A stretch of 57,247 nt of DNA from Novosphingobium sp. BW1 (GCF_008107685.1 NZ_VIRF01000092.1:1-57247); one strand, 5' to 3'; shown: positions 1 to 8,396, counted from the first letter of the stretch. The notes: a model not told the origin generated them from the sequence alone. Numbers and translations are program-made.

Positions 1-909
1 GGTCGGAGGTGCGGGGGTGTTTGATCCGAACGCGACGCGGGGGGCTGGCCATGCGTTGGTTGCAGGTGCAGGGGGGGTGCTCCCGGCGGCCGGGCGCGTG
101 TAGTCGGCGCCCGCCTCGGCGGCGCTTGCGCCGCGGGCGCGTGTGGCGGCTTGTACGAGAGGATCGGGCTCGCGGGAGGCGGTTTTCGCCCTTGGAGCGG
201 TGTCCTGCGAAGGGCCAGCAAGTTCGTTCGCGGCGACCTGACGTGTGCGCTCGGCCCGGCTCACCTGCGCGAGCTCCTGCGCGCGCGCGATGCCTTGTTG
301 GCGCTGTTCGAGCGGAATGTACCCGTCCATCTGCGCGAGGGCCTTGGTTGCCTGGGGGAGCCCGTCCTGGCGGGCCAGTGTCAGCAGGGCATAGGCCTCG
401 ACCCAGTCCTTGGACACAAAATCGCCGTTGAAGTGGGCAATGCCAAGGACGTACTGCGCGCGCGGATCGCCGCGCCTCGCGGAAGCCTCGATGTAAGGCA
501 GGGCTGCCTCGCGTTCGCCCTCCTGGAAAAGGAGCAGGCCATAGATGTCGGCGGCCTGGACATGGCCAAGCGCGGCGGCACGCCCATAGAGACTACGTGC
601 TTGGTCAAGGTCCTCGGGGACGCCGCGTCCCAGCTTGTAAGCCTGGGCGAGGTTGAACAGGGCGTCGGGATCGTTCTGGGTGGCGAGGGGCTGCCACAAG
701 GCGACGGCCTCGGCGTAGTTTCCGGCGGACCAGGCATCGACGCCTGCCTTGACGTCTGCGCGTGCCGCATCGTCTGTGCCCTGCGCCGCGTTCGCGGACG
801 GGCTTGCGGCGAGCAGCGCCAAAGCGGCGAATCCTCCCGCGAGCGCGCGACGAAGCGGAAAGTCGGGGCGGCGACGGTTGATCAAGGCTGGTCCCTTCAC
901 GAATCTCAT
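1..909 (-). CDS. Sel1/TPR-repeat envelope protein (3' end beyond window edge)
   Basis: This reading frame is open from its ATG at 909 down to base 1, so the 303 residues seen are only the N-terminal part. Residues 20-41 form a hydrophobic signal peptide ending Ala-Asn-Ala-Ala. Residues about 60-175 contain Sel1/TPR-like repeats (paired helices with A-x-x-L/Y-G patterns such as KLGRGVPEDLDQARSLYGRA). A Pro/Ala/Thr-rich linker follows from about residue 215. Proteins of this layout usually end in a peptidoglycan-binding SPOR domain; that part would lie outside the window, so it is inferred. It is transcribed divergently from the parA-like gene, and the pair plus the SPOR protein at 1920 suggests an envelope or division role. 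It does not begin with an ATG-to-stop frame inside the window, so simple ORF scans miss it. Confidence 0.8.
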   Translation of the reverse strand, partial: MRFVKGPALINRRRPDFPLRRALAGGFAALALLAASPSANAAQGTDDAARADVKAGVDAWSAGNYAEAVALWQPLATQNDPDALFNLAQAYKLGRGVPEDLDQARSLYGRAAALGHVQAADIYGLLLFQEGEREAALPYIEASARRGDPRAQYVLGIAHFNGDFVSKDWVEAYALLTLARQDGLPQATKALAQMDGYIPLEQRQQGIARAQELAQVSRAERTRQVAANELAGPSQDTAPRAKTASREPDPLVQAATRARGASAAEAGADYTRPAAGSTPPAPATNAWPAPRVAFGSNTPAPPT

Positions 910-1159
910 GGCGCAAGCATAGGAGGGCGCGCGACTTTTGTCCTCGCCTGCGAAGCCGCAAGGTGCTGCAGGCAATCTGTATGGGGCCGGTATAAGGCCG
1001 GGTTAGAAGAAAAGTCCGCGACAAAAGCCGCGTAAAAGCCGGGCTGCACAGGTCAAGTGTGCAAAATTTACGCTAATTAACGGTAAATTAGGAACGGTCT
1101 GCGATTCCAGTTCCGACATTCTTCAGACCCTGCTTCGGGGTTTTCGTGGGGGACCGACT
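910..1159. promoter_or_regulatory. Divergent promoter region, Sel1 gene / parA-like gene
   Basis: This 250-bp spacer serves two genes that point away from each other. Its distal part is clearly AT-richer than the flanking coding DNA. It contains an inverted repeat with 7-bp arms AATTTAC/GTAAATT (1065-1089). Overlapping it is TTAA-N7-TTAG (1077-1091), which is one base off the alphaproteobacterial CtrA consensus TTAA-N7-TTAA. No -10/-35 pair can be assigned with confidence. Confidence 0.5.
1077..1091 (+). promoter_or_regulatory. Candidate CtrA box (TTAA-N7-TTAG) upstream of parA-like gene
   Basis: Two tetramers TTAA and TTAG are spaced by exactly 7 bases, which is the geometry of CtrA sites. 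The last base of the second half differs from consensus. It sits about 70 bp before the parA-like start. A CtrA phosphorelay component (ChpT) is encoded at 22994, so the regulator is expected in this genome. Short motifs of this kind also occur by chance in AT-rich spacers. Confidence 0.35.
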
Positions 1160-1879
1160 TTGCGAGTACTGGCACTGGCTTCACAGAAGGGCGGATCGGG
1201 CAAGACGACTCTGTCCGGTCACCTTGCCGTTCAGGCGCAGCGTGCCGGCGCAGGGCCGGTCGTTTTGATCGACATCGACCCGCAGGGTTCGCTCGCCGAC
1301 TGGTGGAACGAGCGCGAGGCCGAACTGCCCGCTTTTGCGCAGACCACCGTTGCGCGCCTCGCCAACGATCTCCAGGTGCTTCGCCAGCAGGGCTTCAAGC
1401 TCGCGGTGATCGACACCCCGCCTGCCATCACCATGGCGATCCAGAGCGTCATCTCGGTGGCCGAGCTGATTGTTGTCCCGACCCGTCCCAGCCCGCACGA
1501 CCTTCGCGCCGTGGGCGCGACGGTCGATCTGTGCGAACGGGCCGGCAAGCCGCTGATGTTCGTGGTCAACGCGGCGACCCCCAAGGCGCGCATCACCGCC
1601 GAAGCCGCGGTTGCGCTCTCGCAGCACGGCACGGTTGCCCCGGTCACGCTGCACCAGCGCACCGACTTCGCGGCCTCGATGATCGACGGGCGCACAGTGA
1701 TGGAAGTGGACCCCAACGGACGCTCCTCGCAGGAGGTGGGTGCGCTGTGGAACTACATCGCCGACCGTCTGGAAAAGAACTTCCGCCGCACCGTCTTCGC
1801 TGCGCCTGGCCAGAGCGCTCCGGCGCAGGGCATGGCTCGCCCGGTCGGTGGTTTCGGTCGCCGCGTCGCGGGCTCGTAA
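1160..1879 (+). CDS. ParA/MinD-family ATPase
   Basis: This 239-residue protein is a ParA-type deviant-Walker P-loop ATPase. The motif KGGSGKTT lies at residues 10-17, the switch region IDIDPQGS near residues 37-44 and IDTPPA near residue 88. These enzymes bind DNA or membrane in the ATP dimer form and position chromosomes, plasmids or envelope complexes. There is no partner parB and no parS-like repeats nearby, so it is an orphan and not a segregation locus. It sits between a Sel1 protein (opposite strand) and a SPOR protein 40 bp downstream, which favours a cell-envelope or division role. The start is TTG (1160), preceded by a G-rich stretch GTGGGGGA; the protein then opens directly with the family-typical MRVLALASQKGG. 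The C-terminal 35 residues are Ala/Pro/Gly-rich. Confidence 0.85.
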   Translation: MRVLALASQKGGSGKTTLSGHLAVQAQRAGAGPVVLIDIDPQGSLADWWNEREAELPAFAQTTVARLANDLQVLRQQGFKLAVIDTPPAITMAIQSVISVAELIVVPTRPSPHDLRAVGATVDLCERAGKPLMFVVNAATPKARITAEAAVALSQHGTVAPVTLHQRTDFAASMIDGRTVMEVDPNGRSSQEVGALWNYIADRLEKNFRRTVFAAPGQSAPAQGMARPVGGFGRRVAGS

Positions 1880-1919
1880 GAGCGCCCGCACCCGCGACTC
1901 ATCGACGAGGAACTGCCGG

Positions 1920-3311
1920 ATGTCCCGAGTGAACCTTACCCCGCGCCAGGCTGGCCTTGCCGCTTGTTCCGCGCTTGCCGCGTCCTTGCTGGGCGGCTTC
2001 GTCAGCCACGCCGCGCTTGCGCGCAGCGAGGCGGAAACCGTGTCGAGCGAGGCTTACGTCGCAGAGGTTTCCAAGGACATCCTCAAGGCCGAGAAGCGGG
2101 TCGAGCGATCGTTTGAATCGGCCTCGCGACGCAGCGACCTTGCGCACACCTATCTGGCTGCAGGGCGCTTCCTCTCAGCCGAGATGACCTTCCGCGACGC
2201 GCTCGCGCTGGGCGATGAAGACCCGCGCACCGCGCTCGGCCTCGTTCTTTCCAGCATTGGTGCAGGACACAACGCCGATGCGCTGCGCGTTCTGGCGCAG
2301 TGGCGTGACCGCATTCCGGCCAGCGATCTTGGTCTGGCCGTCGCGCTGGCCGGGCGTCCGAGCCAGGGGGTCGCGATTCTCACCGATGTCGTGCGCGGGG
2401 GAGAGAATACCCCCAAGTCGCGCCAGAACCTGGCCTATGCCTACGCTCTGAGCGGTCAGTGGGCGCAGGCGCGGATCATCGCCTCGCAGGACGTTCCGGG
2501 GCACCAGCTTGATGCGCGACTGGGCGAATGGGCTCGCCGCGCACGCGATGCCGACAGCGGCCTGCGTATCGCAGGACTGTTGGGCACGCCGCTCGATGTG
2601 CGCGATCCCGGCCAGCCCGTGGCGCTTGCCCTGAACGGCCGTTCCGAGGGCGCGACTCTCGCCGAGGCAGACGCGGTTCCGCGGTCGCTGGCGATGAAGG
2701 ACACGCCGGTCAAGGCAAAGGACACGCCGGTCAAGGCAGAGGCGGAGCTTCCGGCTCTCGCGGCAGCCGCGCCGGTAGCTCCGACCTTGCGTGCCCCGGC
2801 CAAGGCCGACATCGAATCCATTCCGGCTCCCAGGACCGAGGCCGTGCTTGCCGTCGCGCCCGAGACCGCCGGTTCGGTCCGCTTCGTGTCGACGCCTGTC
2901 GTTCAGCGTTTGCCCGAAGTGCGTATGGGCGGTTCGGTTTCGGCCAAGGCTCCTGCCGATGTCTCTGCCCCGGTCCGCACCGCGTTGGCGGACAAGGCAA
3001 GTGCCGAGGGCACGCACCTCATTCAGCTTGGCTCGTTCCGCACGATGGAAGGCGCCGAGCGCGCCTGGGGCATTTTTGTGGCGCGCGATCCGCGCCTCAA
3101 GAACCACACCATGCGCATCACCGAGGCCGAAGTCGCCGGGCGCCGCTACTTCCGCGTGGCTGCGGAAGGTTTTGACGGGCGCGCGGCCAAGTCGATGTGC
3201 GCGGCGGTAAAGAACCGCGGCGGTGGCTGCTTCGCCTACGCCGAGACGCGCCCGCTGCCCGGAGCGCTCCTCGCTCGCAATTCAAGCGCTGTGCGCCACG
3301 CGCGCCGCTAA
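1920..3311 (+). CDS. SPOR-domain tetratricopeptide envelope protein
   Basis: This 463-residue protein has a signal peptide (hydrophobic residues about 12-35, ending near ALA-RSE). TPR-like helical repeats follow at residues about 70-190 (TYLAAGRFLSAEMTFRDALA type). A long Ala/Pro/Val linker comes next, then a C-terminal SPOR domain (residues about 364-440: HLIQLGSFRTMEGAERAW...YFRVAAEGF). SPOR domains bind denuded septal glycan, so a periplasmic division-site role is likely. The frame is open further upstream into parA, but the ATG at 1920, with GAGGA eight bases before it and an immediate signal peptide, is the sensible start. The linker contains a perfect 21-bp tandem duplication (2697-2738) that repeats KDTPVKA. 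It is probably co-transcribed with the parA-like gene. Confidence 0.85.
   Translation: MSRVNLTPRQAGLAACSALAASLLGGFVSHAALARSEAETVSSEAYVAEVSKDILKAEKRVERSFESASRRSDLAHTYLAAGRFLSAEMTFRDALALGDEDPRTALGLVLSSIGAGHNADALRVLAQWRDRIPASDLGLAVALAGRPSQGVAILTDVVRGGENTPKSRQNLAYAYALSGQWAQARIIASQDVPGHQLDARLGEWARRARDADSGLRIAGLLGTPLDVRDPGQPVALALNGRSEGATLAEADAVPRSLAMKDTPVKAKDTPVKAEAELPALAAAAPVAPTLRAPAKADIESIPAPRTEAVLAVAPETAGSVRFVSTPVVQRLPEVRMGGSVSAKAPADVSAPVRTALADKASAEGTHLIQLGSFRTMEGAERAWGIFVARDPRLKNHTMRITEAEVAGRRYFRVAAEGFDGRAAKSMCAAVKNRGGGCFAYAETRPLPGALLARNSSAVRHARR
2697..2738 (+). repeat. Perfect 21-bp tandem duplication inside SPOR gene
   Basis: Two identical adjacent 21-bp units (2697-2717 and 2718-2738) encode KDTPVKA twice in the disordered linker. 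The unit is a whole number of codons, so length changes by slippage would stay in frame. Confidence 0.9.
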
Positions 3312-3341
3312 TCTGTTTCAACCAGTTCCATGTGAACCTGA

Positions 3342-3380
3342 AGGCCATCGCTCCCCCCGGGGGGCGGTGGCCTCTTTTTT
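3342..3380 (+). terminator. Rho-independent terminator after SPOR gene
   Basis: A strong G+C hairpin with arms AGGCCATCG/CGGTGGCCT extended by a C6/G6 core is followed by seven T residues. It closes the parA-SPOR unit. Confidence 0.85.
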
Positions 3381-3419
3381 GGGGCTGCTAACGAGATCGG
3401 GAGGGAAGTTGCCGACTTT

Positions 3420-3533
3420 CAAGGGCGCATCGCCCCTTGCCCCCGGAATCGGCGACCTCACGCTTCCTGGTCACCTTGGCGCGCGGAAGGTGAGGTAGGC
3501 AGTTCGGAGAACCCGAGGGCGATGGCCCTCGGA
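3420..3533 (+). repeat. REPIN-like intergenic repeat, copy 1 (114 bp)
   Basis: It begins with the palindrome CAAGGGCGCATCGCCCCTTG (3420-3439) and ends with CCGAGGGCGATGGCCCTCGG just before 3533. Between the two lies a further long-armed hairpin (ACCTCAC and GGTGAGG). It lies between the convergent SPOR gene and pyrC'. It has the same length and end sequences as the copies at 44234 and 50299. Confidence 0.85.
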
Positions 3534-3577
3534 TCAGTTTTTACGTTTTCGTGCCTGTTCGGCTCCGTGGAGAAGGC

Positions 3578-4825
3578 TTAGGCCACCTTGGTCTTGAGCG
3601 TCATGCCGCCCTTGAACAGCGCGAGAACGCGGCCCTGGACCGGCTGCTTGTCGAAGGGGGTGTTGCCCGCCGTCGCGGCCATCTTGTCCGAATCAACGAT
3701 CCAGGGGCGGTCGGGATCGATCACCGCGATGTCGGCCTCGGCGCCCACTTCGAGGCGTCCAGCAGGCACGCCCAGGAGCTTTGCGGGGGTCGCGGCGAGG
3801 AGATCGAAGGCACGGGCCATGTCGATCACGCCGTCGCGCACCAGGTTCATGGTAAGCGGAAGCAGCGTTTCGGCCCCGGCGGTACCGGGCGCGGAATCGG
3901 CAAAGGGCAGGCGCTTATCCTCCGAGCCGCGCGGGTCGTGGCCCGAGGCGATCACGTCGATGGTGCCATCACTGATGGCCGCGATCACGGCCTTGCGGTC
4001 CTCCTCGCAGCGCAGCGGCGGGGAGAGGTGGGCGAAAGTGCGGAACTGCGCAACGGCGAGGTCCGAGAGCATGAAGTAGCCGGGCGACACGCCCGCGGTG
4101 ACCTTGAGGCCGCGGGCCTTGGCTGCACGCATGAGGTCTAGCCCCCCGCGCGTGGTCACATTGCGAAAGTGGATGGCCGCGCCTGCCAGTTCGGCAAGGG
4201 CGACGTCACGCGCGATGGCGATGGCTTCGGCTTCGGCCGGGGCACTGGGCAGGCCAAGGCGCGTCGCGATCTCTCCCGCAGTCGCCACGGCCTTGCCGGT
4301 GATCCCGGCGTCCTCGGCGTGGGCGATCACGGTCATGCCCAGCATCGAGCAGTACTGCAGAAGCCGCAGCATCGTACCCGAATCGCCGATCCAGCGGCGC
4401 CCGGTGGCCACGGCTTTCGCGCCCGCATCGCGCATGAGCGCGATTTCGGCGAGCGCTTCGCCTTTCAGTTCACGCGTCGCGCCGCCCAACGGGTGGACCC
4501 AGAAGTCCGGCTTTCCCGAAAGCGCGGCGAAACGCACACGCGAGGGAATGTCGAGCGGGGTCGGCTGGTCGGGCATCAGCGCCGCGCGGGTGATCCCGCC
4601 GAAGTGGAAGGCGGGCTTGTCGATGGCAAAGACGCCCAGGTCGACGAGGCCAGGGGTGACGAGACGCCCGCGCGCATCGTGGACGGTGTCGCCCTCCCGC
4701 GCGGTGACGTCCGGGCCCATCTCGGTGATAAAGCCGCCCTCGGCGCGCAGGGTGCCCTCGGCAATGGTGCCGTCAGCGTGGAGGATGCGCCCGTTGCGGA
4801 TCGTCAGTGGTGCGTGCTGGCTCAT
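3578..4825 (-). CDS. pyrC: Dihydroorotase-like protein PyrC' (predicted non-catalytic)
   Basis: This 415-residue amidohydrolase-fold protein is the second gene of a pyrB-pyrC pair; its ATG overlaps the pyrB stop as ATGA. Family features remain: the PGLVD strand start near residue 57, AHAED near residue 170 and the C-terminal LLGVPAGRLEVGAEADIAV. However, the metal-binding H-x-H after PGLVD is absent (the sequence reads LGVFAIDKPAF where DxHxHLREPG is expected). The conserved TDHAPH has become SGHDPRG, which removes the metal-ligand aspartate. In Pseudomonas the equivalent pyrC' product is inactive and serves as a structural partner of aspartate transcarbamoylase. I infer the same role here, with the active dihydroorotase encoded elsewhere. 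A second possibility is an amidohydrolase with changed chemistry. Confidence 0.88.
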   Translation of the reverse strand: MSQHAPLTIRNGRILHADGTIAEGTLRAEGGFITEMGPDVTAREGDTVHDARGRLVTPGLVDLGVFAIDKPAFHFGGITRAALMPDQPTPLDIPSRVRFAALSGKPDFWVHPLGGATRELKGEALAEIALMRDAGAKAVATGRRWIGDSGTMLRLLQYCSMLGMTVIAHAEDAGITGKAVATAGEIATRLGLPSAPAEAEAIAIARDVALAELAGAAIHFRNVTTRGGLDLMRAAKARGLKVTAGVSPGYFMLSDLAVAQFRTFAHLSPPLRCEEDRKAVIAAISDGTIDVIASGHDPRGSEDKRLPFADSAPGTAGAETLLPLTMNLVRDGVIDMARAFDLLAATPAKLLGVPAGRLEVGAEADIAVIDPDRPWIVDSDKMAATAGNTPFDKQPVQGRVLALFKGGMTLKTKVA

Positions 4826-5802
4826 GCCCAACCCTCCATCTTGCGTCCTTTGCGGGTGAGCACTTCGAGGCAGGCCATGCGCATGGCAACGCCCATCTCG
4901 ACCTGGGTGGTGATCTGCGAGCGGTCGATCATGTCGGCAACGTTGCTTTCGATCTCGATGCCTCGATTCATGGGGCCGGGGTGCATGACCAGCGCGTCGG
5001 GCTCGGCCAGCTTGAGACGCTCCTGCGAGAGGCCGTAGAGGTGGCGGTATTCGCGCGGCGAGGGGATGAACTGACCCTCCATGCGCTCCATCTGGAGGCG
5101 CAGCATCATGACTACGTCCGAGCCTGCCAGCGCGGCGTCGAAGTCGTGGAAGACCTTGACGTTCATGCGCTCGATGTCGGCAGGCATGAGCGCGGGCGGG
5201 GCGCACACACGTACGTCCGCGCCCAGCGAGGTCAGGCACAGGATGTTCGAGCGCGCGACACGGCTGTGCAGGATGTCGCCGCAGATCGTCACGCGAAGGC
5301 CGTTGAAGGCGCGCTTGGCGTGGCGGATGGTAAGGGCATCGAGAAGCGCCTGCGTCGGGTGTTCGTGCTGCCCGTCGCCTGCGTTGAGGACCGGGCAGTC
5401 GACCTTGTCGGCGATGAGCTGCACCGCGCCGGAACTGGAGTGGCGGATAACGATGGCATCGGCGCGCATGGCGTTGAGCGTCATGGCGGTGTCGATGAGG
5501 GTCTCACCCTTCTTCACGCTCGAGGTGGCCACCGCCATGTTTACGACGTCGGCGCCCAGGCGCTTGCCCGCGATCTCGAAGCTGAGCAGAGTGCGCGTCG
5601 AATTCTCGAAAAAGGCGTTGATGATAGTCAGCCCCGACAGGACATCGCGGCGTTTTTGCGCTCCCCGGTTTAGTTCGACCCACTGTTCCGCCTCGTCGAG
5701 GAGGAACCAGATCTCATGGGGCGCAAGGCCGGCGATACCGACAAGGCCGTCGTGCGGGAACGCGGCGCGGCCTTCGGGATAGGTATATTCTGAAGCTGTC
5801 AT
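4822..5802 (-). CDS. pyrB: Aspartate carbamoyltransferase catalytic subunit
   Basis: This 326-residue cytosolic enzyme joins carbamoyl phosphate and L-aspartate in the committed step of pyrimidine synthesis. The carbamoyl-phosphate loop FFENSTRTLLSFE lies near residues 58-70, the 80s-loop SSVKKGET near residues 86-93, HEHPTQALLDAL near residue 142 and the aspartate-domain HPGPMNRG near residue 275. The length is usual for the class that forms dodecamers with a DHOase-like partner, which fits the overlapping pyrC' immediately downstream. There is no regulatory pyrI. The start is ATG 5802; the gene is divergent from sppA across a spacer of about 150 bp. Confidence 0.96.
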   Translation of the reverse strand: MTASEYTYPEGRAAFPHDGLVGIAGLAPHEIWFLLDEAEQWVELNRGAQKRRDVLSGLTIINAFFENSTRTLLSFEIAGKRLGADVVNMAVATSSVKKGETLIDTAMTLNAMRADAIVIRHSSSGAVQLIADKVDCPVLNAGDGQHEHPTQALLDALTIRHAKRAFNGLRVTICGDILHSRVARSNILCLTSLGADVRVCAPPALMPADIERMNVKVFHDFDAALAGSDVVMMLRLQMERMEGQFIPSPREYRHLYGLSQERLKLAEPDALVMHPGPMNRGIEIESNVADMIDRSQITTQVEMGVAMRMACLEVLTRKGRKMEGWA

Positions 5803-5949
5803 CGAAGACAGGGCCTTAGGCCCGCTCCTGGTCCCACTCAAGCCCCATTCGCACGACGCTGGTCGGTGTGTGTCGGACACCGGGCGAAGAGGCCCTTTCG
5901 CAGCGGCGGTCAGGGCGCTAGGTTCGGTCGATTTTATCCGGGAGTTCCA

Positions 5950-7863
5950 ATGCAATTCGCCTCCAAGGTGTGGAAGCTGCTGGTCGGCATCAAGGACGCG
6001 CTCGTCCTCCTTTTGCTGGTCGGCTTTTTTACGGTGCTGTTCGGCGCGCTGAGCCTGCGTCCGACGCCGGCAAAGGTGGAGGGCGGCGCGCTTCTGCTCC
6101 AGCTCGATGGTGTCCTGGTCGAGGAAAAAAGCACGCCCGACCCCTTCCAGCTGCTGCTCGCGCAGCAGGCGCCGGTGGGCGAATACCCGGTGCGCGATGT
6201 CGTGCGCGCGCTGGAGAGCGCGGCAAAGGATGAACGGATCACCGCAGTCGTGCTCGACCTCTCGCGCTTTCTGGGGGGCGGGCAGGTCCACGAACGCGCG
6301 GTGGCCGCCGCCATCGACGAGGTGCGCGCGGCCAGGAAGCCGGTGCTCACCTTTGCCAACGCCTACGCCGACGACGGGGTGATGCTGGCCGCGCACGCGA
6401 GCGAGGTCTGGGTAGATCCCATGGGGGCGACCTTCGTCTCCGGGCCGGGGGGAAACCACCTGTTCTACAAGAACCTGTTCGACCGCTTCGGCGTGAAGGC
6501 CCACGTCTACCGCGTGGGTACCTACAAGAGCGCGGTGGAGCCCTACCTGCGCGCCGACATGTCGGAGGCGGCCAGGGCCAACTACGAGGACATCTACGAG
6601 GCGCTGTGGGACGGCTGGAAGGCCGATCTCGCCAAGGCGCGTCCCAAGGCGTCGGTCGCGCAGATGACGCAGGACCCGGCGGCCTGGATCGCGGCGGGCA
6701 AGGGGGATCTGGCCGATGCCTCGAAGGCGGCAGGGCTTGTCGATCGCATTGGCGACAAGACCGAGTTCGAGCAGCGCGTGGCGAAGATTGTCGGCGAGGC
6801 GAAGGGCACGGACAAGGCCGACCATGCCGCGCGCTACCGCCACACCGCGCTTGGGACATGGCTCACCGCCAATCCCGCTCCCACGAAGGGGGAGGCGATC
6901 GGGGTGGTCACGGTGGCGGGCACCATCGTCGATGGCGATGCGGGGCCTGGTACTGCGGGGGGGGATCGCATTGCGCGCCTGCTCGATGACAATCTCGACA
7001 AGGGTTTCAAGGCGCTGGTGGTGCGGGTCGATTCCCCGGGCGGATCGGCCATGGCCTCCGAGCGCATTCGCCGCGCGATCCTGCGCTACCGCGCGAAGAA
7101 GATCCCGGTGGTCATCTCGATGGGCAACCTGGCCGCGAGTGGGGGCTACTGGGTGTCGACGGCAGGCGAGAGGATTTTTGCCGAGCCCGACACGCTCACA
7201 GGATCGATCGGAGTCTTCGCGGTCGTCACAAGCTTTGAGAAGACGCTGGCGGACCTGGGCATCACATCGGACGGCGTGAAGACCACGCCGCTGTCGGGCG
7301 AACCGGACATCCTGGGCGGTTTCTCGCCGGAAGTGGAGGCGCTTCTGCAAGGCTCGGTCGAATCGACCTATGCCAAGTTCCTGGGCGTTGCCGGCAAGGC
7401 GCGCGACATGTCCCCCGAAGCCGTTGACGCCGTGGGGCAGGGCCGGGTCTGGACGGGGCGCGAAGCGATGGAACGCGGTCTTGTTGATGAAATGGGCGGA
7501 CTCGATGCTGCGCTCGCCTATGCCGCGAAAAAGGGCGGCCTGGGCAACGAGCCCTGGCATGCGCAGTACCTCGCCGAGCCTGTTGATCCCTTCGATTCGC
7601 TCCTGGCGCAGGTCCTCGCCCGTCCTTCGGGCGAAGAGGCGGCGATCTCGGACTACGCCGCGCTGGCCGCGCGGGTCCATGCGCGGCGGATGGAGCAGGC
7701 GGGCCGGGCGGTCCAGGCGCTTGCCGGGACCAGCGGCATACAGGCCTACTGCCTTTCCTGTACTGCGGTGGATGGCGCGCTTTCCGGCCCGCCGGGGCCC
7801 ACCCTGACGGCTGGATCGGGCGGGCTCGGCAGCTGGCTGCGGATTCTCACGGCCGGGTCGTAA
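5950..7863 (+). CDS. sppA: Signal peptide peptidase SppA, long (67K) type
   Basis: This 637-residue inner-membrane serine protease degrades cleaved signal peptides. It has one N-terminal membrane anchor (residues about 17-37, rich in Leu/Val) and two tandem SppA domains, matching the 67-kDa type. The general-base lysine is expected at Lys193 in GTYKSAVEPY of the first domain, and the nucleophile at Ser397 in GNLAASGGYW of the second. The start at ATG 5950 has GGGAG before it; frames further upstream are open but non-coding in character. The C-terminal ~70 residues (after about 570) are Gly/Pro/Ser-rich and less conserved. It stands alone, divergent from pyrB. Confidence 0.93.
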   Translation: MQFASKVWKLLVGIKDALVLLLLVGFFTVLFGALSLRPTPAKVEGGALLLQLDGVLVEEKSTPDPFQLLLAQQAPVGEYPVRDVVRALESAAKDERITAVVLDLSRFLGGGQVHERAVAAAIDEVRAARKPVLTFANAYADDGVMLAAHASEVWVDPMGATFVSGPGGNHLFYKNLFDRFGVKAHVYRVGTYKSAVEPYLRADMSEAARANYEDIYEALWDGWKADLAKARPKASVAQMTQDPAAWIAAGKGDLADASKAAGLVDRIGDKTEFEQRVAKIVGEAKGTDKADHAARYRHTALGTWLTANPAPTKGEAIGVVTVAGTIVDGDAGPGTAGGDRIARLLDDNLDKGFKALVVRVDSPGGSAMASERIRRAILRYRAKKIPVVISMGNLAASGGYWVSTAGERIFAEPDTLTGSIGVFAVVTSFEKTLADLGITSDGVKTTPLSGEPDILGGFSPEVEALLQGSVESTYAKFLGVAGKARDMSPEAVDAVGQGRVWTGREAMERGLVDEMGGLDAALAYAAKKGGLGNEPWHAQYLAEPVDPFDSLLAQVLARPSGEEAAISDYAALAARVHARRMEQAGRAVQALAGTSGIQAYCLSCTAVDGALSGPPGPTLTAGSGGLGSWLRILTAGS

Positions 7864-7871
7864 GAGGGCTT

Positions 7872-8030
7872 CTAAAGGCTCGGCAATTCGGCTGGCCCTG
7901 TGTCCGGGGCGTCGGTGTCGGGCCCGGGAAGGGGAGCCTCATCGGGCACGGGCGCAGGGCCTGGGTCGCTGGGTACGGGCGGGGTTTCGGGCGGTGTCTG
8001 GCCGGGCGTATCGTCGGGACGGGTTGCCAT
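7872..8030 (-). CDS. Small proline-rich protein (52 aa)
   Basis: A 52-codon frame runs leftward from ATG 8030 to TAG at 7872 in the gap between sppA and tRNA-Leu. A strong ribosome-binding site, GAGGAGG, lies six bases before the ATG, which is the main reason for calling it. The product is highly acidic and proline-rich (about one third Pro, e.g. PGQTPPETPPVPSDPG), with no signal peptide, Cys or Trp, so it is likely disordered. No function can be assigned. It is too short for usual ORF cut-offs. Its stop lies 9 bp from the sppA stop, so the two genes converge. Confidence 0.6.
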   Translation of the reverse strand: MATRPDDTPGQTPPETPPVPSDPGPAPVPDEAPLPGPDTDAPDTGPAELPSL

Positions 8031-8218
8031 CTGGACCTCCTCGCTATGGCCTCGCCACGCACGGCGAGACTTGTCTCCTCGAAGTGGGGAGGGGGGATTT
8101 AGCCTGCAAGGCCCCCTCTTTCCGGAGATGCGCCGTGGCCAATGCGACTCGCGGAGCTTGCCCTTTTGCGCGTGGCCTTATAAGGGCACGTCCCTTGAGT
8201 TTTAGGCTTCATCCGAAT

Positions 8219-8303
8219 GCGGGCGTGGCGGAACTGGTAGACGCGCCAGATTTAGGTTCTGGTATCGCAAGATGTGGGGGTTCGAGTCCCTTCGCCCGCA
8301 CCA
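8219..8303 (+). tRNA. tRNA-Leu (anticodon UAG)
   Basis: The acceptor stem GCGGGCG (8219-8225) pairs with CGCCCGC (8293-8299), followed by an encoded A-CCA. The anticodon stem CCAGA/TCTGG encloses the loop TTTAGGT, giving anticodon TAG. The T-loop GGTTCGAGTCC and the long variable arm typical of class II tRNA-Leu are present. Confidence 0.97.
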
Positions 8304-8396
8304 GTCCGTCGCGCATGGCCGGATGTGGCATGCGAATCGGTCGCGCCCGGCATTTGGCCGTGCACGGCTCCACGGATTGCACAGGAAGGCATTGAG

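Noticed and set aside
4822..7680. Very long leftward open frame across pyrB and sppA (over 900 codons)
   Set aside because: Only its left third is pyrB. The rest is the antisense shadow of sppA, Arg/Pro-rich and without domain character; high GC makes stop codons rare.
8031..8218. Additional REPIN-like copy before tRNA-Leu
   Set aside because: GC-rich inverted segments are present but neither of the two diagnostic palindromes occurs.
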